This document shows positions 1 through 8,966 of a stretch of 64,000 bases of DNA, in pieces. The DNA is from Limnephilus marmoratus (taxonomy: Eukaryota; Arthropoda; Insecta; Trichoptera; Limnephilidae), in the NCBI GenBank assembly GCA_917880885.1, contig OU862922.1:24800627-24864626 (forward strand). The letters run 5' to 3'. The notes beneath the pieces were generated by a model. The model was not told where the DNA came from. It worked only from the letters and a program-made list of their open reading frames with translations, and ran no database searches. Every line of letters begins with the position of its first letter. The stretch's first letter is position 1. Both the position numbers and the translations under genes were made by a program.

Positions 1-308
1 CTGATCTCGGAAGGCAGACTTCCAGCCGTTGTGTCCAACCTATGCTCAGCCGAGATCTCCGCTCAGCCCTGCTCAAATGCCCAAATACGCTGTGTCGAAA
101 CACAATGATCGTCCCACCACCTTCAAATGTAAGGAAGGTAGCCGGGTGGATTAAAGTTGCTAAGGAAGACCTACTTATAAAAACTGACAACAGAGCGAAC
201 AAAAATCCGCGAAAACAATCGAGCTGTCAATGTCAATTAATTATCGTAATTATCTGTCATCAGTTCACTCTTTTGTCGGCTTTTTTATTTGGTTTTTCAA
301 TTTGAAAT

Positions 309-492
309 ATGAATCCTATATTGAATATAGTGATTATGGTTGAATGGGCAGATATGCTTAACGATAATATTGGATTATATAGGCGGCGGCAAGATGCCGA
401 TATAAATTTTATGGAATGACGGCGATTTTTATAACTGCTTTAGGATGACAAAAGCGTGTTTTTTTATATGTTTTGAGCCAAGTAGAAGATAA
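309..492 (+). pseudogene. Harbinger transposase N-terminal fragment, frameshifted
   Basis: From the ATG at 309 the frame reads MNPILNIVIMVEWADMLNDN and runs 36 codons to a stop at 417. Shifting one base, the reading continues DGDFYNCFRMTKACFFICFE to a stop at 490. An acidic/Trp N-terminus followed by a '(D/E)xDFxxxFRMxKxxF' block is typical of the start of PIF/Harbinger (HARBI1-like) transposases, upstream of the DDE catalytic domain. That domain is absent, so the fragment cannot be active. The frameshift is a single-base change near 417. A Myb/SANT-like fragment lies 75 bases downstream on the other strand, which supports the call. The assignment rests on a short stretch. Confidence 0.5.
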
Positions 493-566
493 TTTAACTT
501 ACGCAAGCGAAAGGTAAAGTTTTGACTTATTCGAGTGTCATTTTTGTAATAATATGTGGAATATAA

Positions 567-740
567 TTAGCACTTGTCGAGGACAATGTCATTCCAAGCA
601 GCTTCTTTTGATTTTACAAGCGTAGCGTAGTTTGGGCCACCTGTCGCTTTCGACAAAATGACCTGCGACGAGGTAACTAGGTCTACAAGTCTCATTTTTT
701 CGTTTGGCGTAAAATTTTTCGAACGCTTCGCCTTGTCCAT
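567..740 (-). pseudogene. Myb/SANT-like DNA-binding protein, N-terminal fragment
   Basis: Reading from the ATG at 740 gives 57 codons. It begins MDKAKRSKNFTPNEKMRLVD and goes on through a Lys-rich stretch to EAAWNDIVLDKC before a stop. The 'NFT..EK..LV.LV' start and the Trp-containing second helix match the Myb/SANT-like domain found in the accessory protein of PIF/Harbinger elements, which helps the transposase bind DNA. The domain stops short of its third helix. A weak donor-like GT lies at the end (ACAAGTGC), so splicing to a lost exon is possible. It sits inside the inverted repeats of the 23-1139 element, which fits a transposon accessory gene rather than a host factor. Confidence 0.5.
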
Positions 741-1142
741 TTTGAATACAAAATTTCAACTGATTCTAATGTCAAACTTCAAACGCACGTAAACAAAAAA
801 GTAAGTCAATTAACACCTTATTTTTAACATATTAAATACGTTTGTTTTAAAAATGTAAAATGTCGGTTTATGTATTACACTATTTAAAATAAAATATCTG
901 TATTAATAATAAATAAAATTAATTAACGTTTCGGTATTAATTTAACGTGTAAAGTTGCTAACTTGACGTCATTTTTTGGTGTACGAAAGCAAATGGGGCT
1001 ACACACCGAGCGCTACGATCAAGTTGTTGGACACAGCTAAAATGGAGCATTTTTCTAACATACCTTAGCTTAGCGGCGCAAGGCGCTAGGCTCAGCTTCA
1101 CTCGGATTAATCATCCGAAAATGTTGGACACAACGGCTGTTC

Positions 1143-2060
1143 GACTTTTACTATTTTCCTGGAGCTTAGCGCGGGACTCCCCGGCAGGCCAAAACTCAAA
1201 ACCCTGGTTTCGCTTGTCTTTATATACCTATGGTCCCGCTGCCCTAGCGGCAGCAGTAGTAAGAGACAACCAATGCAAGACAGAGAAAGTATTCGAGCGT
1301 GAACACTTCTCAAAATGCGCTCGAAATATCTATATTTGTTACAAGTTTGTTTTACTTACCGATTTTATTTAATCGATTAACCGATTTCTTTTACATTGAA
1401 ATTTTTCGAATGTTTCTTATTCATCTATTTTTAGCAACTAAATATTTCGACTGTTAGATTTTTTTTTCAATTTGAATATCTCGATTATGTCCATCACTTA
1501 AAAAACAAATAAAACGGGGCATCAGCAATCTATCTATTGCGATAACCACCCACAACATCCGTTTAATTATAATAATTAGATATTAGGGTGACCTTGGCCG
1601 TTTCCAACTAATCTATTTTATTCTGTGAACTTAGATATTTATTTATTCACTTTTATCTGATGCTTTTATATCCGGACTTGATCTTCATTGACTTTTCTCA
1701 CCATTTGTAATATTATTAAGAAGATGGTATTGAGTATCTCTTTTCAATATTAATTTGTTTCAGTCAAAGAATCAACTGCTTGTAAATTTCCCGTTAAAAG
1801 TTTAAAATCTTTCGGTTGGCCTGCTCGGCATTCTGCGATTTAATGAGATTCGAAGAACTTGCATAGGTACTGTAAAACAGATTAAACTGCGCATCTCTAT
1901 CCTTTAGTTAAACGTCTTGAAAACCGCATATTATTAAATTTAATCATGATACTCCCCATTTCGTACCCGTGCATTATACAAGTTTGTTTCAAATTCTGCC
2001 AACTGTTTGTATTTTGATAAATTTTGTAGTGTTATAATTTTACGGCGTGTGCAAAGAAGG
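1143..2060. other. Intergenic DNA, no feature recognised
   Basis: AT-rich sequence with no convincing coding frame, RNA gene or repeat shared with the rest of the window. Short open frames near 1107-1372 have no recognisable motif and overlap on opposite strands. Confidence 0.5.
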
Positions 2061-2129
2061 GTGGAAGTATGGAGTTCAATTTATCAATTATGAGTATGCA
2101 TTTCCAATGGTACGATGCTTATTGTCTTT

Positions 2130-2594
2130 TTTATGTGAATACCTCACAAGAGTCCCAGCTACTCCCGTCTGGATCCAGTGTTTTTTTTTTTACAGTGAAT
2201 ACCGCACAAGAATCTCAACTGCTCTCGTCTGGAGCCAGTGAGACTGGCATCCCCAATTGGGGTATGTTGTGAGGCTGAAGGTAGTGGGGAGGGGAAGGAG
2301 GTGGGGAAGAGGAAGGTTGGGAAGTACCTGGCTATTCAGATCTGGTCACTAAACACGGCTAAAGCCATTTTCAAGCAACGTTTCAATTCTGAATGGTGGT
2401 CTTACACCAGGGCGATACTAATAGTATCTTCCACTCTGGAACATGCCGCAAATATACTATATATTATTTTAAATGAATTAATTGTGAAATAACACAAATT
2501 AATCAAATAAAATTTATTCGCGCATGCCGGGTTCGAACCCGCGACCTCCGGAATGTGAGTCAAGAGTCTTAGCCACTGGACTACAGAGGTCGTC
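2130..2594 (-). mobile_element. tRNA-derived SINE, copy 1
   Basis: On the minus strand the element starts with a tRNA-like head at 2594-2521. It has a Pol III A box (TGTAGTCCAGTGG, 2585-2573) and a perfect B box (GGGTTCGAACCC, 2540-2529). A body of about 350 bases follows, recurring at 2600-2955, 4086-4815, 38880-38990 and 51795-52045. The body includes the complements of 'CATCCCCAATTGGGG' and 'GCTATTCAGATCTGGTCAC'. Part of the far end (around 2130-2220) is itself duplicated ('GAATACC.CACAAGA'). Confidence 0.65.
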
Positions 2595-2599
2595 GAAAG

Positions 2600-2955
2600 T
2601 GGCTATTTCATCCCAATTGGGGTATGTTGTGAGGCTGAAGATAGTGGGGAGGGGCAGGAGATAGGGAAGAGAAAGTTGGGGAAGTTCTTGGCTATTCACA
2701 TCTGGTCACCGAACATCGCTAAAGCCATTTCAAATAACCTTTAATCCTGGATGGTGGTCATACATAAAGGCGATGCTGAGAGTATATTTTATTCTAAAAT
2801 GTACCACAAATATACTATATATATAATGATTAATTAATTGTGAAATAACACAAATTAATAAAATAAATTTATTTTGTCCACGCCGCGCCGGGATTCGATC
2901 CCGCAGCCTGCGGATTGCGAATCAAGAGCCTTATCCTTCAATCAAGGCCCTCAGA
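2600..2955 (-). mobile_element. tRNA-derived SINE, copy 2
   Basis: Second copy, directly abutting copy 1. The B box reads GGGATCGAATCCC on the minus strand (2902-2890). The body matches copy 1 from 'CCCAATTGGGGTATGTTGTG' through 'TACTATATATA'. The tRNA-like head differs clearly from copy 1 in its anticodon arm. Confidence 0.6.
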
Positions 2956-3357
2956 ATTTTACTTTATAAACTGCGCCTGCTCTTAATACGGAAGTTCCTA
3001 GTGAGACATGCATAGCACACCAATTGTAATAGAATTAATAAAAACAAACAGAGAAACAAAAGAAATGGTATTGGTAAAGTTTTTCCCAATTGACAACTGA
3101 TGTGGCATCGATGGAAACCTTTGGCGACAATTTTTTAAGCTTTCATTGGCTACAATAAACGCTGCGACCTTTTTGACTTCAAATGTGAAAAAAATACAAG
3201 GAACACAAGAATTCTAGAAAAAGGTAATTGTACAATAAATAGATAAGGGATTTAAAAAAAGGCATTAATTCACGAGATTTTTACCCACGACCATAAAGAT
3301 GTTCTATTGTCACGAAATACCATATTTGAATATAAAGCTGGGTCCACACATGTTCTT

Positions 3358-3424
3358 TTGTCCGTTCCGTTCCTCCGTTCCGTACCTCCGTTCCGTACCT
3401 CCGTTCCGTACCTCCGTTCCGTAT
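3358..3424. repeat. Short tandem repeat, about 14-bp unit
   Basis: About five head-to-tail copies of a unit like CTCCGTTCCGTAC, each varying by a base or two. It lies immediately left of the truncated MITE copy at 3440-3713. Confidence 0.8.
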
Positions 3425-3439
3425 CAAAAACTCTGGACG

Positions 3440-3713
3440 CAAGTAAAAATATAACATAAAAAAATGGTAGTTGAACAGTTCGAGGCGGGGTAAGGGGTTC
3501 GTCGGACACCCGGCAGAGTGACCAGTGACGACATGCGGAAGAATTTTTTTGTTTGTTTGATTTTGAAGAAAAAAATTTTGAAAAAAAAATAAAAAATCGT
3601 CAAAAAAAGTCACCGGAGACCAAAATTTCATTAACATTTTTTACTCCAAATAAAGTCAGGAATCACTGGTTAAAGTAAGTCAAGTACGTCCCTTAACACC
3701 CTGTATAATATAC
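3440..3713. mobile_element. CAGGGTGT-ended MITE, left-truncated copy
   Basis: The right part of the MITE seen complete at 4338-4716. It shares the GGCGGGGTAAGGGGTT core, the CACCGGAGACC arm, the 'AATCACTGGTTAAAGTAAGT' arm and the terminal CACCCTG before TA. The left inverted repeat is missing, the break falling beside the short tandem repeat at 3358-3424. Confidence 0.7.
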
Positions 3714-4085
3714 AATATGTATTTCCTTCTGACCAAAAATTCACATTATTGTAGAATTCACGCCTTCGAACGGTACAACACTGAAAACTGTTGTACTTTT
3801 TTTGAGACTGCTTATTGCAGACTGCTGACTATGAATTTTTGATGCAGACCACTTGGTAACTCTAATGCTTGGAAAAGTGTACTCAAAGCCTTGAAATTTG
3901 CAGGGAAAATAAATTAAATATAGTTTGTGGTTCTAGTTCACATTGGTATTTTTATTGTTTTTTATGATTTTTAACACTTTAGTACTTGTAGGTAGGCTGA
4001 TGATGAATTACATTTTAATGTAATGTATTATTTTTTTTTTACTGTAAAAAAAGATAAATTTGAGGGTGAAACTTTTTATTATTAT

Positions 4086-4815
4086 TTTATATGAATACCC
4101 CACAAGAATCCCAGTGAGACTATGGCATCCTTAATTGGGTTATGTTGTGAGGCTGAAGATAGTGGGAGTGGGAAGGAGATGGGGAGAGAAAGCTGGGGTA
4201 GTACCTCGCTATTCAGATCTGGTCACTAAACACGGCTAAAGTCATTTTAAGCAATGTTTCAATTCTGAATGATGGTCTTACACTAGGGTGATACTAAGAG
4301 TATCTTCCACTCTGGAACGTGCCGCAAATAGACTATACAGGGTGTTAAGGGACGTACTTGACTTACTTTAACCAGTGATTCCTGACATTATTTGGAGTAA
4401 AAAATGTAAATGAAATTTTGGTCTCCGGTGACCTTTTCGACGTTTTTTTTATTTATTTTTTCTACAAAAACATAAAAAAATGGTACATGTTGGACAGTTG
4501 GAGGCGGGGTAAGGGGTTGGTCGGATTCTCGGCTAAGTAACGAGTGACAAAGTGCGGCAGAATTTTTTTTGTGTTTGATTTTAAAGAAAAAATTTTTGAA
4601 AAAAAAAAAATTGTCAAAAAAGTCACCGGAGACCAACATTTCATTTACATTTTTTACTCCAAATAATGTCAGGAATCACTGGTTAAAGTAAGTCAAGTAC
4701 GTCCTTTAACACCCTGTATATTATTTTGCATTAATTAATTGCGAAATAATACAAAGTAACCCGCTACCTTCGGATTGCTAGTTGGGAGCCCTACCCCTCG
4801 ACCATGGAGACCGTC
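4086..4815 (-). mobile_element. tRNA-derived SINE, copy 3, split by a MITE
   Basis: The body matches copies 1 and 2 (4100-4337). It resumes after the inserted MITE at 4717 with 'TTATTTTGCATTAATTAATT' and a degraded tRNA-like head near 4760-4815, where the B box is largely lost. The interruption occurs inside the 'CTATATTATTTT' stretch that is continuous in the other copies. Confidence 0.6.
4338..4716. mobile_element. CAGGGTGT-ended MITE with TA target duplication
   Basis: A 379-bp element whose ends are inverted repeats of about 110 bp. They begin CAGGGTGTTAAGGGACGTAC and have CACCGGAGACC at the inner ends. TA dinucleotides flank both sides (4336-4337, 4717-4718). It contains no coding frame of note. 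The uninterrupted sibling SINE copies act as empty sites and confirm the boundaries. TA duplication suggests mobilisation by a Tc1/mariner-type or similar transposase, but the family is not established. Confidence 0.85.
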
Positions 4816-4829
4816 ATTCCTTCTTGCAA

Positions 4830-5430
4830 TATATTACCTATTTTCTTGTTGTTGGTGGCAAGGGTTATTTACAGGTTCAAAAGGACTACTTGGTAGCCAC
4901 ACATTTGGCTGGACATTATTTGAACTTGTTCACAAGTGTTCTACTCCTTTGCAGTCACTTCTTCCACCAACTTGCGTGAAATTTGCTTTAAATTTGGTAT
5001 AAACATTTGAAATATGCAACGAAAAAATTGTCATATTCCTTAACGAGTATACCATTATTCTTTTTCTGCTTACGAAACCCAGTTTCTCGGATTGAGGAAA
5101 TGATGGCAATCATTTTACTGTAGCATAACTTTTGTACCGTGAACATACAGCTCCTTCGTGAACGATGAAGAATTGCTCTGCACACTAAGCATTTCGTGCT
5201 GTAAAGTAATAATTTTCAATTACATTAATTCAAATCGCTCTCTAAGTGTAGTAATTAACGTTAATTCTAAACAATAATTAGACCACCCAGAAGAAGAGAT
5301 TCTTGCTTTGACTACATACATTTTAATTTGCAATATTAAAATAATACTTAGAATAGTTTTATTGGGCCCTAATGCAATTTTTCACGTATACCAATTTAAA
5401 ACGCTGATATTTTAATATCACCTCCAGGGT
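4830..5430. other. Intergenic DNA, no feature recognised
   Basis: AT-rich sequence. The open frames here (for example 4775-5002) are short, overlap in several frames and show no family motif. Confidence 0.4.
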
Positions 5431-5503
5431 GCTTGCTCTACAAAGCTATACAAGCGTCAGTTAAATTTCCTTTAACGTTGAAAATAAAAGATAAAGACGT
5501 TTT

Positions 5504-6085
5504 GATTATTTTTTTTACATTAACTCCACACAGGAGGCCTTGAGGAAAATAATTTCCCTCAGGGCCTATGTCATCTGGGATACTGTGTGGGGGGTCTTTT
5601 TGAGGAGAGGAAGGAATTAACATTGGTCTTGAAGAGAACCATGTTGTAGGATAGGAAGGAGGAAACACCGAGGCCGACAAATCATTCCACAGCCGAGCTG
5701 TTGAACACAAGAACGAGTCGAAGAAGCGACCTGTTCTCATGTGACAAATGTCAACCGTGTACAAATGTTGGGCGCGTGTTTGGCGTGTTTCCCGACTATG
5801 CACCGGTGCCGAGGAGATCAATGACGCTAGTTCCTCGGAGCATCTTCCATTGTAATACCGGTAGAACAAGGACAGCATTCCCACCTGACACCTGTGCTCT
5901 AAAGATTGCAGTCCGTCTGTTAAGATGGGAGAATCTATCAAACGGACCGCCCGTTTCTGCACAGAGTCAAGGTTTTTTTTTAGGTATTTTGGAGCTCCAG
6001 ACCAGAGGTGGCTGCCAAATTCAACCGTGGGGCGCACTTGCGATTTGTACAGGGTTAGCAGTTGTGTACTATTAAAATTATTATT
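5504..6085 (-). mobile_element. Jockey-like LINE, 5'-truncated, with 45-bp flanking duplication
   Basis: A minus-strand LINE end of about 580 bases: the C-terminal part of a reverse-transcriptase protein, a hairpin tail and a T-rich (poly-A on the minus strand) end at 5504-5521. It is flanked by direct repeats of 45 bp (5459-5503 and 6086-6130) that differ at only four positions, as expected for a duplicated target that has since diverged. The last ~110 bases are shared with the SINE-like family in this window. Confidence 0.75.
5520..6075 (-). pseudogene. LINE reverse-transcriptase C-terminal fragment
   Basis: The open frame reads QLLTLYKSQVRPTVEFGSHL, then WSGAPKYLKKNLDSVQKRAV, and later HLYTVDICHMRTGRFFDS and ARLWNDLSASVFP. 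This is the conserved post-catalytic end of Jockey/CR1-type ORF2 proteins (thumb region, then the 'RTxRFxxSFLxxTAxxWNxLP' block). The catalytic YADD part of the polymerase and the endonuclease are missing through 5' truncation. The frame runs into the hairpin tail. Related fragments lie at 17440-18145 and 45425-45705. Confidence 0.8.
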
Positions 6086-6199
6086 AGTTAAATTTCCTTT
6101 AAAATTGAAAATAAAGGACAAAGACGTTTTAAATTTGCACAATTGTGAAAAATTTACTAACATAGAATGCGAGTACTGCGGGTCAACTCTATAATAAGC

Positions 6200-6390
6200 T
6201 TTTCAAACTTTATTTATTTATAAATATGATTTTCTGAGATATTTTGAGTTAACGTTACAAACTAAATTAGACGTTTAAAAAAGATAAACTGAAGAGTGGC
6301 GTTCATTTTATCTTGTGTTGTATTACCTATTTTTTGTTGTTGGCCAATTTCATTTGTATGTTGAAAACGGTTTCATGACAACTCTGAATC
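6200..6390. other. Short AT-rich spacer
   Basis: No feature recognised between the LINE flank and the MITE at 6397. Confidence 0.4.
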
Positions 6391-6396
6391 ATGCAA

Positions 6397-6771
6397 TGGG
6401 GTATTTCCATGTTTTTTATTGCTTAAAAAAATTAAGCAAAAATTACGATGATTACAGCATTTTTATTTTATTTTTATGTTGACGAATAAATTTTCTACAG
6501 CGAGTCAAAGTTTCCCATTTTTGAATTACCGCCAAAACGTTGATTTGGAGCGGGGCTATCGTGTGACGACATGAGCGTGGACGCTCACTTCTTCTTCTTT
6601 CGTATGGTGGCCAAGCTGAGCCGACGCTTGTGACGTCATATTCCGATTTTCAAACCATGGGCCGTTTTGATTTTGTCCATTTTCGACCATTTTTAAAATC
6701 AATAATATTTAATGAAAACATATAAAACAAACAAACAAACAACAGTATCCCTCGTTTGTGGAAATACCCCA
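6397..6771. mobile_element. MITE with ATGCAA target duplication
   Basis: A 375-bp element with 13-bp terminal inverted repeats TGGGGTATTTCCA / TGGAAATACCCCA. It is flanked by perfect 6-bp direct repeats ATGCAA (6391-6396 and 6772-6777). The interior is non-coding and includes a CpG-rich part with TGACGTCA near 6632. A 6-bp duplication is uncommon; I cannot assign a superfamily. Confidence 0.75.
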
Positions 6772-6779
6772 ATGCAACA

Positions 6780-7500
6780 CCCTCTTGAAGAAAAGTCATT
6801 AAAATTTATGTAAAAAAAGTCATGAAAAATAGCCCATAACCTAAGCTAACGTAACCTATGTAACCAATTTTTTTCATCACTTTTGATGATTCGAGTTAAT
6901 TATTTTTCATTATTTCATGATTCTGAGTTGTCCGGTCACCGAGAAAACTACTCCGTAGCTTCAGATTTGACTAGACATTGTTTGAACATGTGTTACACTC
7001 CTTTGGTAAATTATTGGCATTTTCTTCACTGTGCTGGTGCAATTTTTCCGCCAACTTGCACTGAATTTACTTAAAGTGTTTGCTTAAAAAATTGTATAAA
7101 TATTTTGAAAATGCTAACTTATTTTAAGTCCGGCCTAGAATCTTCCTCATTTTAATTCTTACCAATTCCTCATTTCTCATTCGTTTCTAAGCTACATAAT
7201 ACATTCCCGCGACGCACAAGTAAGTTCGTCTGCGTGCTTTGTTTTGAGTTTTCAGTTGGGCATTTCTTTTTTCAGTGTTAATGCGATAATCTACATTTGT
7301 TCATTAAAATGCCAGAGCTATCTGCACGTGGATCAAAATATTTCAACAGCGATACGGTTATTCCGAAAGTTGAAACCGATCACTATGCATCCAAGTCATA
7401 ATGTTTACGACCGCGCTGAATAAAGAAGGGAAAATGTTATTGTACTAAATAACGCGGACGGAGAAAACTAAAGTGTTATTTTAATACTCCGTTACTAAAT
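6780..7500. other. Intergenic DNA, no feature recognised
   Basis: AT-rich sequence between the MITE and the Sola-like transposon. I see no coding frame or repeat that I can support. Confidence 0.4.
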
Positions 7501-7504
7501 AAAT

Positions 7505-7528
7505 GAGTATTTCTCAAAAAAAGTGTAC
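7505..7528 (+). repeat. Left terminal inverted repeat of the Sola-like element
   Basis: Begins GAGTATTTCTCAAAAAAAGT and pairs with 12605-12628 with two mismatches. Confidence 0.85.
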
Positions 7529-8453
7529 ATTTTGGAAAAATAAAGTGTGCCTAGAAACAGTTCAAAAATAACACATGTTTTTAATTAAGCATACAAAAAA
7601 AAATTGAACCATTTTGTAGAATAAATATTAGGCTTTAAAATAACGAAGAAAAAACATTACAATCGTATTAATTCGCAAATATATAAATTTTTTTTAAAAT
7701 AACGATTTTTACCTTTCATACAAAATAAAATTGCCACCCTGCCTACCTCATGTGTTTATACCTCATAAAATGCAATAATAACGTTATAATATATGAATTT
7801 TTGTATGTTTTAGGGTCTTAATTTAATGTAGTTTCTGTCCAAAGTAATTTTCTATTGGGTTTCATCATAAATTAATAATTTATACACAAAAATCAAAGTG
7901 AGTCATATTCATTTACTTTTTAGTAACTACTCTTTCGTTACGTTTTATTTGTACTTCCACCGTAATTTCTGAACCCATTTGTTACATTTTACACAGGCAA
8001 CAATAACTTCATTCTGGTTGGATGTTGGTCTGACGTCTCCGCCATAACATTAATTGTTAAAGTCAGTTAAAGGTGTTTCTTTAGTGGTACTACAATTTCG
8101 TAACAGAAAATATTATTGCCTTTTTTTCACAAAACGGTAAGCCTTTTTCTACTCATCTTTTTGTAATATGTGCGGTACAAACATAGCTAAGCTTACATAT
8201 TTACAGTTTTAAATTTTATCAAACCATTGACTTTTTATAACCCCATTTTTATTAAAATTTCGTAACGTTTATTATGAATTTCGTAACGTAACGAAAAAGT
8301 TCAATGTAAAGCTGAGTGTACACAGTTACAACCTGATTAAAAATAGTAGGTATATTTTAAAGGTGTCTAGCATTTTTATGAAAGTCTTATGTAAGTTTGG
8401 TTATAATGTAATATATTTGTTCATATGAAGCAGATACTTTGTGATGTTACATT

Positions 8454-8627
8454 ATAATTTAAAATAAAACAATAACTTTGTAAACACCACTTCTATTTTT
8501 AATACTTTATGCCAACCGGGTGTAGTATACTGCCCTGAAGAAGCTACGGTTGTAGCGAAACCCGGTCGGCATAAACTATAAAAAATAAAAGTGGTGTTTA
8601 CAAAGTTATTGTTTTATTTTAAATTAT
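8454..8627. repeat. Fold-back element with hammerhead-like centre
   Basis: Two arms of about 66 bp (8454-8520 and 8562-8627) are near-perfect inverted copies, running from ATAATTTAAAATAAAACAAT to ATGCC..CCGGGT. The loop holds CTGAAGA, a short stem GCTAC/GTAGC and GAAAC, the order of the hammerhead-ribozyme core. The element lies in the 5' part of the Sola-like transposon. Confidence 0.8.
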
Positions 8628-8966
8628 CCACTGGAGCGACGGCGCGTTTTTTACTTTGCCTCTGATTGCTCGTGATATTTTCGAGTCCATTTTGAATTTT
8701 TTCCGCGAACATTGAAAATATCGTATCTCCGAATTTTAATATGGAGACATGCAAATTGATTATAGTTCTATATAGCCAATGAATTTACCTATCTTTTCCC
8801 ACATATTTGTGGGAATTACAAAAAAAATATTATAAAATCGTAAACTTTAAAAACGTGCAAATCCTGCATGTTGGTTCCTTTGAAATTGCCCTTAATATTA
8901 CTTTTTTATTGTTACTTTATTATTTACTCTGATAATACTATAACTACAGCATAATTTTTTTTAGGA

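Larger units (their letters stand above)
23..1139. mobile_element. PIF/Harbinger-like DNA transposon, internally deleted
   Basis: The ends are a perfect 16-bp inverted repeat: CAGCCGTTGTGTCCAA at the left and its complement at the right (ending 1139). They are flanked by the direct repeat TTC at 20-22 and 1140-1142. Inside lie a plus-strand fragment reading like the start of a Harbinger transposase and a minus-strand Myb/SANT-like fragment, the two-gene makeup known for PIF/Harbinger elements. Harbinger target duplications are usually TAA or TTA, so TTC is atypical. At 1.1 kb the element is too short to be autonomous. Confidence 0.6.

Noticed and set aside
2514..2600. Functional tRNA gene
   Set aside because: A and B boxes are present, but the acceptor stem does not pair and the sequence continues into a repeated body, so it is a SINE head.
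5701..6194. Plus-strand open frames opposite the LINE fragment
   Set aside because: The minus strand carries clear reverse-transcriptase C-terminal motifs; the plus frames are antisense shadows.
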